DNA from: Halomonas cupida
GTDB lineage: Bacteria > Pseudomonadota > Gammaproteobacteria > Pseudomonadales > Halomonadaceae
Assembly (NCBI RefSeq): GCF_900142755.1
Contig: NZ_FRCA01000021.1
Span: forward strand, 1-34,479
Reading direction: 5' to 3'
DNA: 34,479 nucleotides
In this document: one piece after another, positions 24,597-31,008 of the stretch
Layout: the number at the start of each line of letters is the position of its first letter
Numbering within the stretch: the stretch's first letter is position 1
Notes under the pieces: generated by a model
The model's database searches: none
What the model saw: the letters and a program-made list of their open reading frames with translations, nothing else
What the model was told of the DNA's origin: nothing
Translations under genes and position numbers: made by a program

Positions 24597-25370
24597 TCAG
24601 CGTGACCTTGGCGGCATGACCTGAGCTCGGCGCAGCGAACGTTGGGCGCGGGTTTCGGCGCGCTCCATCTCCAGCAGGTTCTCTTCGACGAATACCAGGT
24701 GTTCGTGGGCCAATCGCTGTGCATCCTCCGGACGCCCTTCGAGAATGGCGTTGAGCAGGGCTCGGTGTTGTTCCATCAGTCTGGGCCTCGAGTCGGGTTT
24801 CTCGAACAGGTGAGCGAGGTTATCGACAATGCTGCGCTCAAGCAGGTGGAAGATGCCACGAATAGTGTGCAGAAGCAGGACATTATGCGCGGATTCGGCG
24901 ATCGCCATATGGAAGGCCGCATCGGCCTTGGCTTCCCTGTGGGGATTCTCACCGATGAAGCAGGCTTCCAGTTCCTCGAAACGCTGCAGGAGGAGGGCCT
25001 TGTCGGTGGGGGTGGAGCGCATGGCCGCGTAGTAGGCGGAAAGTCCCTCCATGGCATCACGGAATTCGAGCAGGTCAAGATGAAACTCACCGTGACGCTC
25101 GAGCATTTCCAGTAACGGATCGCTGTAGCCGCTGTTGAGGGACTCGCTGATATAGGTTCCGCCGCCCTGGCGACTGACGAGCAGTCCGCGGGCGGCCAGC
25201 TTCTGGATTGCCTCACGCAGGGATGGGCGCGATACCCCGAAACGTTCGGCCAGCTCACGTTCCGGAGGGAGACGCTGCCCTGGTGTCAGGCTGCCTTCCA
25301 GAATCAACGCCTCGAGGCGCTCGGTTATGACATCTGCCAGACGGGGCTGGCGCAGGGGTTGGTAGGACAT
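24597..25370 (-). CDS. lldR: GntR/FadR-family regulator of lactate utilisation (LldR-like)
   Basis: 257-residue repressor. The winged helix-turn-helix at about residues 10-75 contains GQRLPPERELAERFGVSRPS and LREAIQKLAARGLL, the GntR signature; the rest is an alpha-helical FCD ligand domain. Two operators of the LldR/PdhR type (ATTGGT-N3-ACCAAT) lie between it and the divergent lldEFG operon, which supports lactate-responsive control. The frame runs to 25472, but MSYQPLRQPRLAD at 25370, with AGGA about 8 bases upstream, is the expected start. It is the first gene of an lldR-dctB-dctD operon. PdhR would bind the same DNA motif, but PdhR genes sit beside pyruvate dehydrogenase genes, absent here. 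Confidence 0.9.
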   Translation of the reverse strand: MSYQPLRQPRLADVITERLEALILEGSLTPGQRLPPERELAERFGVSRPSLREAIQKLAARGLLVSRQGGGTYISESLNSGYSDPLLEMLERHGEFHLDLLEFRDAMEGLSAYYAAMRSTPTDKALLLQRFEELEACFIGENPHREAKADAAFHMAIAESAHNVLLLHTIRGIFHLLERSIVDNLAHLFEKPDSRPRLMEQHRALLNAILEGRPEDAQRLAHEHLVFVEENLLEMERAETRAQRSLRRAQVMPPRSR

Positions 25371-25424
25371 GGGCGCTATCCTGCACAGGCAATGGGATGA
25401 AGAGAGATTCCTGCCATGGTAGCG

Positions 25425-25446
25425 GTTATAAATTGGTAATACCAAT
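25425..25446 (-). promoter_or_regulatory. LldR operator O1 overlapping the lldR promoter
   Basis: ATTGGTAATACCAAT (25432-25446) is a perfect LldR/PdhR-type palindrome. On the minus strand TATAAC (25430-25425) abuts it as a -10 for lldR, 55 bp before the start, so bound repressor would cover the -10/-35 spacer and give autoregulation. An extra half-site TTGGT follows at 25449-25453. Confidence 0.8.
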
Positions 25447-25571
25447 ATTTGGTAGAAAGGTACTATCCTCAACGCTACGAAAAAACCTTTCTCTTCAATG
25501 GCATGGAAAGCGATGTAAAGAGCTTATACTAAAGTTCAGGCCTGATTGCGCGCACAATGCCGGAAGAGTGT

Positions 25572-25599
25572 TTGACACTCCAGTCCATGGCACCATAAG
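25572..25599 (+). promoter_or_regulatory. Putative sigma-70 promoter of lldEFG
   Basis: A perfect TTGACA at 25572-25577 and CATAAG at 25594-25599 with 16-bp spacing, about 135 bp before lldE. The -10 sits inside the palindrome GGCACCATAAGGTGCC (25589-25604), a possible second regulator site. Operator O2 lies just downstream of the expected start of transcription. Confidence 0.55.
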
Positions 25600-25604
25600 G
25601 TGCC
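25589..25604. promoter_or_regulatory. Palindrome over the lldEFG -10 region
   Basis: GGCACC and GGTGCC are inverted around ATAA. The site is unrelated to the LldR motif and covers the -10, so it may bind another factor. It also looks like a sigma-54 promoter, but the GG/GC offset is 13 rather than 12. Confidence 0.45.
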
Positions 25605-25620
25605 CCGGACTTTAACTGTT

Positions 25621-25637
25621 AATTGGTTTTACCAATT
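25621..25637. promoter_or_regulatory. LldR operator O2
   Basis: AATTGGTTTTACCAATT is a perfect 17-bp palindrome of the LldR/PdhR type, 190 bp centre to centre from O1 and about 16 bp after the predicted lldEFG start of transcription. Two spaced operators resemble the looping arrangement described for E. coli lldPRD. Confidence 0.85.
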
Positions 25638-25732
25638 TACCAAGTTCTGTGTGTAGGCTTCCCGCCCGCGCAGCACCGACAGTTTACATAACAACGATAG
25701 TCGTAAGCCGTGCCGCCAACGAGGACTCGCTG

Positions 25733-26488
25733 ATGACCCCTGTCAAGTTGTATCCACCGCGCCCGGAGAGGGTCTATCTCTTCGGTACCTGTCTGATCGA
25801 TATGTTCTTTCCCGAGGCAGGCCTGGATGCCGTGCGTCTGCTGGAGCGTGAAGGTATCGAGGTGGTCTACCCCGACAACCAGACCTGTTGTGGCCAGCCG
25901 GCTTACACCTCGGGGTATCACGATGAGGCGCGAGAAGTGGCTCGTGCTCAACTGGGCCTCTTTCCGGAACCCTGGCCGATCATTGTTCCCTCCGGCTCCT
26001 GTGGTGGCATGATGCGCAAGCACTATCCAGCGCTGTTTGCGGGAACTCCCGAGGAACAGCAGGCTCGTGACGTTGCATCGCGCATCTTCGAGCTGACCGA
26101 GTTTCTGGTACATGTCTGTCAGTTGAAGCTTGAAGACAAGGGGGGCGAAGAGAAGGTTGCCATGCATACATCCTGCAGCGCACGGCGGGAAATGGGGTTG
26201 GCCGACACCGGTCCGGCGTTGCTGGCGCAGTTGGGTCAGGTCGAGCTGGTCGAACAGGTGCGTTCCGCCGAATGCTGCGGTTTTGGTGGCACCTTCGCTG
26301 TGCGCCATCCGCAGGTATCGGCGGCGATGGTCGAGGACAAGAGTCAGGCGATAGAGCAGGCTGGCGCCGAGCATTTCGTGACTTCCGATTGCGGCTGTCT
26401 GATGAATATCGGCGGCCATCTGGCCCATCGTGGCAGTGATGTGGCTGGTGAGCACATTGCTTCCTACCTGTGGAGGAGAACCTCATGA
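25733..26488 (+). CDS. lldE: L-lactate dehydrogenase complex subunit LldE/LutA (CCG-domain protein)
   Basis: 251-residue cytoplasmic protein with two cysteine-rich CCG domains. C52-C53 in TCCGQPAYTSG and C181-C182 in AECCGFGGTF each form the CCG core, together with later single cysteines (CGC near residue 221); they probably hold an iron-sulfur centre as in heterodisulfide reductase subunit B. LldE (LutA) works with LldF and LldG to oxidise L-lactate to pyruvate and pass electrons to the quinone pool. GAGGA at 25721-25725 is 7 bases before the ATG. Its stop overlaps the lldF start (ATGA). Controlled by the two LldR operators upstream. Confidence 0.95.
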   Translation: MTPVKLYPPRPERVYLFGTCLIDMFFPEAGLDAVRLLEREGIEVVYPDNQTCCGQPAYTSGYHDEAREVARAQLGLFPEPWPIIVPSGSCGGMMRKHYPALFAGTPEEQQARDVASRIFELTEFLVHVCQLKLEDKGGEEKVAMHTSCSARREMGLADTGPALLAQLGQVELVEQVRSAECCGFGGTFAVRHPQVSAAMVEDKSQAIEQAGAEHFVTSDCGCLMNIGGHLAHRGSDVAGEHIASYLWRRTS

Positions 26489-27915
26489 GCCAGCCAGTCG
26501 AGACCTTCACCCCACAGCAGTTCCATCGCCAGTCCCGAGAGGCCCTGGCCAATCCGCAGATCCGTGCCAACTTCCGCAAGGCCATGGACGGTTTGATGGA
26601 CAAGCGCCGGGACGCCTTCGCCGAGTGGCAACTGGAGGAATTGCGCCAGTTGGGGGCCAATATTCGTCTGCGTGCGCTGGCGCATCTACCGGATCTACTG
26701 GAACAGCTGGAGGCACGCTGCGAGGCCAATGGTATTCGTGTGCACTGGGCCGAGGATGGCGAACAGGCCTGCCGCATTGTCACTGATATCTGTCAGCGGC
26801 ATGGAGCTCGCTCGGTGATCAAGGGCAAGTCGATGGTGTCCGAGGAGATGCATCTCAACGCTCATCTCGAGAAGGCGGGTATCGAGGCGCTTGAGTCTGA
26901 CCTCGGGGAATATCTGGTACAACTCAACGAGCAGACACCGTCTCATATCATCATGCCGGCCATTCATCTCAACACCGATGAAATTTCCGACATCATGCAT
27001 GACAACACTGGTACCGAGCGTACTCGGGACGTGGATGCCATGACCGCAGCGGCGCGCGCTCAGTTGCGTGAGCGGTTCATGGCGGCTGATGTCGGAGTTT
27101 CCGGGGTCAACTTCGCCGTGGCGGAAACCGGTACGCTCTGCCTGGTGGAGAACGAGGGCAATGGACGTATGACCACCACGGTGCCGCCGGTACATATCGC
27201 GGTAACCGGTATCGAGAAAGTGGTCGAGCACCTGGCTGATGTACCGCCGCTCTATGCTCTGCTGACCCGTTCTGCGACCGGTCAGCACGTTACGACCTAC
27301 TTCAACATGATCAGTTCGCCGCGCAGGGAGGGGGAGCATGATGGTCCCCGTGAAGTGCATCTGGTGCTGGTCGACAATGGCCGTTCGAACATCTACCAGG
27401 ATGATGAGTTGCTCGACACCCTGCGTTGCATTCGCTGTGGTGCCTGCATGAACCATTGTCCGGTCTACACCCGCGTCGGTGGCCACTCCTATGGCACCAC
27501 CTACCCGGGTCCAATCGGCTCGATTCTGATGCCTCACTTGATGGGGCTGGACGCCACCCGCGACTTACCCACAGCCTCCAGCCTATGCGGCGCCTGTGGA
27601 GAAGTCTGCCCGGTGAAGATTCCGATTCCGGATCTGCTGGTACGGCTGCGGCGTGAGGCGGTAGGAGAAGGGCGGGGCAATGTCCCCGGGGCTGGCAGCA
27701 AGCGCACCAGCAAGGAGGTGGCCGCCTGGAAAAGCTGGCAGTGGTTGGCCACTCACCCTTCCGCCTGGCGCGGTGCCACGGGCATCATCGGTAAACTGCG
27801 TGGACTTGCACCAGCCCATATCGGTCCCTGGACCGAGTACCGGACGGCACCAAAACCGGCGGCAGTGCCATTGCATCGGTTGATCAAGCAATATCGCAAG
27901 GAGGGTCGGTCATGA
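26485..27915 (+). CDS. lldF: L-lactate dehydrogenase iron-sulfur subunit LldF/LutB
   Basis: 476-residue iron-sulfur subunit. The N-terminal half is the LUD domain (NFAVAETGTLCLVENEGNGR is characteristic). Two 4Fe-4S binding motifs follow: CIRCGACMNHCP from residue 315 and CGACGEVCPVKIPIPDLL from 368. It is expected to move electrons from lactate towards quinones together with LldE and LldG. The start overlaps the lldE stop by 4 bases, with GGAGGAGA just upstream; the end overlaps lldG by 4 bases, so the three are translationally coupled. Length fits the family (about 470). Confidence 0.96.
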   Translation: MSQPVETFTPQQFHRQSREALANPQIRANFRKAMDGLMDKRRDAFAEWQLEELRQLGANIRLRALAHLPDLLEQLEARCEANGIRVHWAEDGEQACRIVTDICQRHGARSVIKGKSMVSEEMHLNAHLEKAGIEALESDLGEYLVQLNEQTPSHIIMPAIHLNTDEISDIMHDNTGTERTRDVDAMTAAARAQLRERFMAADVGVSGVNFAVAETGTLCLVENEGNGRMTTTVPPVHIAVTGIEKVVEHLADVPPLYALLTRSATGQHVTTYFNMISSPRREGEHDGPREVHLVLVDNGRSNIYQDDELLDTLRCIRCGACMNHCPVYTRVGGHSYGTTYPGPIGSILMPHLMGLDATRDLPTASSLCGACGEVCPVKIPIPDLLVRLRREAVGEGRGNVPGAGSKRTSKEVAAWKSWQWLATHPSAWRGATGIIGKLRGLAPAHIGPWTEYRTAPKPAAVPLHRLIKQYRKEGRS

Positions 27916-28565
27916 GCGCAAGAGAGCGTATCCTGCAGCGCCTCTGTGAGCGCGCTGATGGAGCCTTGCAGGCGCCAGTCAGTGATTTCTCGGTGGTGAC
28001 CGGTCGCAACTGGACTCGACAGGAACGTGTCGAGCACTTCGAGCGTTGGATCAGTTCGGTGCATGGTGAGGTGATCCACTGCTCCAGCACGAACTGGACC
28101 GGGGTGCTGGCAACAGTGCTGAGGGACAAGAGGGTCGAGCGCCTGGCGTTGGGGCGTGAGCATGCCATTGCACGCGAGGCCCGCGAGGTGCTGGATGCAG
28201 GTGATGTCGAGCTGGTTGACGTTGATCGTGATGTCGACGGCTGGCGGCGTGAACTGTTCGAGCAGGTCGACGCCGGCCTGACCTCAACATTGGGCGGTAT
28301 CGCCGAAACCGGCAGTCTGTGGCTATGGCCGACGGTGGATGAGCCGCGGTTGTTGAGTCTGGTGCCGCCCATCCACATTGCAGTGCTGGATGCGGACTGC
28401 ATCGACGACACCCTGTTCGATGTCATGCGCCGCCATGGCTGGGCAGACCGAATGCCCACCAACGCGCTGTTGATTTCCGGTCCCAGCAAGACAGCGGATA
28501 TCGAACAGACCCTCGCCTATGGCGTGCATGGGCCGCGGGAGCTGGTAGTGCTGTTGCGCCAGTGA
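27912..28565 (+). CDS. lldG: L-lactate dehydrogenase complex subunit LldG/LutC
   Basis: 217-residue LUD-domain protein (DUF162/YkgG type). The segment STLGGIAETGSLWLWPTVDEPR is the conserved core, and the C-terminus PRELVVLL(R) ends the domain. It is the third component of the LutABC/LldEFG lactate oxidation complex; its exact chemical role is not settled. Translationally coupled to lldF (ATGA overlap at 27912). No terminator is obvious in the 249 bp before the next gene, so some read-through is possible. Confidence 0.93.
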   Translation: MSARERILQRLCERADGALQAPVSDFSVVTGRNWTRQERVEHFERWISSVHGEVIHCSSTNWTGVLATVLRDKRVERLALGREHAIAREAREVLDAGDVELVDVDRDVDGWRRELFEQVDAGLTSTLGGIAETGSLWLWPTVDEPRLLSLVPPIHIAVLDADCIDDTLFDVMRRHGWADRMPTNALLISGPSKTADIEQTLAYGVHGPRELVVLLRQ

Positions 28566-28691
28566 TGCCGCATCGAGGCAGAGTTGTCACGGTCTGGCGA
28601 CATGGACTTGTCATTCAAGGGCAATAGAGTGGAGTATTGAACTCTTGATAAGAGCCGAGTCAGGGACATGAGCGGTTCTCAGGCGGTGCAC

Positions 28692-28772
28692 GAATCTGCA
28701 TAGATTCTGCGAGAGTGCCGCTTATTACCGACTTAAGATGCTGTTGGTGGTCATCTATATCGTTTATATAAG
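28692..28772 (+). promoter_or_regulatory. Putative promoter and upstream dyad of the PPC lipoprotein gene
   Basis: TTGGTG (28744-28749) and TATAAG (28767-28772) are spaced by 17 bp, with a start of transcription expected near 28779. Upstream, GAATCT and AGATTC are inverted around GCAT (28692-28707), inside a weaker outer GCAC/GTGC pair: a candidate operator. Confidence 0.45.
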
Positions 28773-28814
28773 GTTTCGCTAGCAGGGGCTCAAACCTTGC
28801 AAGGAGATAGCGCA

Positions 28815-30929
28815 GTGATTGATGAAGGACGTTCCACTCATGCCACGCAGCCATTAACGCTGGCCGTGCGTCGTGCCGCTCTGGTGGGTGGTGTCATGGC
28901 TGCCGCACTATTGGTGGGCTGCCAGGAGCAACAGGATAGTGAGGTGGATGAGTCGTCCGGCTTCAATGTCGAGGCTCCTGAAGTCGCTGCCGGCGACCTG
29001 TTGAAGGGCGAGCTCAGTTCGGCCAGCCAGGTCAATCTCAAGGATGGCTCGCGCCGTGATCAGCACTGGCTGTGTCCGTCCGCCGGAAATGCTGCCGAGG
29101 GCACTCTCTATCGTCTTGACGCGCCTTTCGAGGGCTCTGTCAGTGTCTTCGACAAATCCGGTGATTGGTTGGGCCGTGCAGAATCCACCGATGAGCTGCC
29201 GGCGGAATTGCTGGTCGCTCCGGTAGAGGAATGCTCTCTGGTCGTTGTCAGCGGAAAGGATATGGCCGAGTTTGGCCCCTACACCCTTGAGCCCGTGGCC
29301 AACGATGCCGGCAAGGCATTGGCCGATGGTCAGTCGGTCGCCGGCCATCTCGGCGAGGAGAACAACAACTACACCTTCAGCCTCGAAGAGTCGCGTCGCG
29401 TGACACTGACGCTGACCGGGGTGCGCGATGCAACGCTCAATCTGAACGGCGCAGAAGTCTCCGAGACAGGCAAGCTCTGCGGCGATGCTCAGCAGACACT
29501 CGAGGCATTCCTCGATGCGGGTGACTACGAGGTAACGGTGGTCCCCGGGCGACCTGCGCGCGAGAAAGTCGACGTGGAGTGCAGCGATAATGTTGCCAGT
29601 ATCGGTGATGGCTATCGATTGCACATGGTCGAGGCCGACCTGTCGCGTGGCGAGCGCAATGATGGCCCGCTGCGTAATGGTGACCAGATCAGCGGAGTCC
29701 TGGAAACTCCGACCACTCCGGATGGAATGTCGAGCAGTGCCAACAGCTATACCCTGTCCATCGAGGAGCCGACCCGGATCGATCTGGTGTTGAGCTCATC
29801 GAGCTTCGACACCGTGCTGGATATCTATGGTGAGCAGACCAACCTGCATTCGGATGATGCAGGCGTAGGATCCGACTCCCGTATCGAGAGCGTCCTCATG
29901 CCCGGCGAGTACAGCGTGGATGTTTCCGGCTACGGGGGAAGCTTCGGTGACTATGAGCTGCGGCTCTCCACCACTCCCTTTGATGGCGAACTGCTCAACA
30001 GTGGTGCGCTGGAGCCGGATACGACGGTTCAGGGCATGACCGAGTCCGGGGGCAACATCTATACCCTGAATCTCGAGCAGCCTGCCAACGTCGAGATCAA
30101 CCTTGCGTCCAGCGCTTTCGACACCATGCTGTATGTGAACGGCAATGGTATCTCGCTGAGCGATGATGACGGCGCCACCGACGGTTCCACCAACTCACGG
30201 TTGACGGCTACCCTGGAACCTGGTGAGTACCAGGTGGAGGTGTCCAGCTACAGTGGCAGCATGAGCGGTGGCATGTATGAGCTCAGTACGGCAGTCATGC
30301 CCTTCGATGGGGAACTGCTCAATAGCGGTGAGATCGAGGTCGGGCAGTCGGTGCAGGGCAATCTGTCCACGTCGGGTTACAACACCTATGAATTCACTAT
30401 CGATCAGTTGTCCATGGTGACGCTGGATATGGCGTCTCCGGTGTTCGATACCTACCTCGAGTTGACCGGCGACAACACCAACCTGAGCAATGATGACTTC
30501 GGCAGCGGGACGGATTCGCAGATTCAGGCCGTGCTCGAGCCGGGTACCTATGAGGTTGGGGCCTCCAGTTACAGTGGTAGCGGCATGTTCACCCTGAGTC
30601 TGGGTGCCGAACCGTTTGAAGGTGAAATCCAGTCCGAGGGTGAAGTTCAGGTCGGTGACAGCATCCGTGGTCAACTGGAACCCGGTGGAGCCCTGACCTA
30701 TCAATTGGTGCTTGAGGAGCAGCGCACCATCAGTGTCGAGACACAGTCCTCCACGGTCGATACCCTGCTGCAGTTGGAAGGTGAGGGGGTGCGCTATGAT
30801 GACGACGATGGTGGCAGCACTGACCTGGGCTCGATGATCGAGACGACCCTGTCTCCCGGCACCTACACCATTACGGTGACCGGCTATGATGGCGGAAGTG
30901 GACTGGTTCAGCTTGACGTGAGAGGCTGA
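28815..30929 (+). CDS. Exported lipoprotein with PPC-like beta-sandwich repeats
   Basis: 704-residue protein starting with GTG (GGAG 8 bases upstream). A signal with two arginines (R19-R20) and hydrophobic core ends in LVGC, with C36 as lipidation site; Q at +2 favours the outer membrane. The rest is strongly acidic. Four tandem repeats of about 100 residues (near 288-392, 393-499, 500-602, 605-704) share the plan Y-x-L/F, hydrophobic strand, S-x-x-F/V-D-T, a D-rich loop, (D)S-x-I, L-x-P-G-x-Y and a Y/SGGSG segment, as in bacterial pre-peptidase C-terminal (PPC) domains; two more degenerate units precede them. There is no catalytic domain. It may bind a surface polymer or protease, but the function is unknown. 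It splits the lldEFG and dehydrogenase genes and has its own terminator. Confidence 0.85.
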   Translation: MIDEGRSTHATQPLTLAVRRAALVGGVMAAALLVGCQEQQDSEVDESSGFNVEAPEVAAGDLLKGELSSASQVNLKDGSRRDQHWLCPSAGNAAEGTLYRLDAPFEGSVSVFDKSGDWLGRAESTDELPAELLVAPVEECSLVVVSGKDMAEFGPYTLEPVANDAGKALADGQSVAGHLGEENNNYTFSLEESRRVTLTLTGVRDATLNLNGAEVSETGKLCGDAQQTLEAFLDAGDYEVTVVPGRPAREKVDVECSDNVASIGDGYRLHMVEADLSRGERNDGPLRNGDQISGVLETPTTPDGMSSSANSYTLSIEEPTRIDLVLSSSSFDTVLDIYGEQTNLHSDDAGVGSDSRIESVLMPGEYSVDVSGYGGSFGDYELRLSTTPFDGELLNSGALEPDTTVQGMTESGGNIYTLNLEQPANVEINLASSAFDTMLYVNGNGISLSDDDGATDGSTNSRLTATLEPGEYQVEVSSYSGSMSGGMYELSTAVMPFDGELLNSGEIEVGQSVQGNLSTSGYNTYEFTIDQLSMVTLDMASPVFDTYLELTGDNTNLSNDDFGSGTDSQIQAVLEPGTYEVGASSYSGSGMFTLSLGAEPFEGEIQSEGEVQVGDSIRGQLEPGGALTYQLVLEEQRTISVETQSSTVDTLLQLEGEGVRYDDDDGGSTDLGSMIETTLSPGTYTITVTGYDGGSGLVQLDVRG

Positions 30930-30950
30930 TTCAGCGACGCGTGACCTGCC

Positions 30951-30978
30951 AGCGCCACTCTTCGGAGTGGCGCTTTTG
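30951..30978 (+). terminator. Rho-independent terminator after the PPC lipoprotein gene
   Basis: A perfect 10-bp stem AGCGCCACTC (30951-30960) and GAGTGGCGCT (30965-30974) closed by a TTCG tetraloop and followed by TTTT. It lies 21 bp after the stop and only about 30 bp before the next gene, so that gene probably needs its own promoter or read-through. Confidence 0.93.
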
Positions 30979-31008
30979 TTGGTGAGATGGATAGCAAGGG
31001 GCTTGATG

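Noticed and set aside
25588..25603. Sigma-54-like promoter before lldE (TGGCACCATAAGGTGC)
   Set aside because: The GG and GC doublets are 13 apart instead of 12, and the match is explained by a palindrome; a sigma-70 promoter overlaps.
28786..28800. Sigma-54-like GGGCTC-N5-TTGC before the PPC lipoprotein gene
   Set aside because: Spacing is right, but transcription would begin about 3 bases before the GTG start and leave out the ribosome-binding site.
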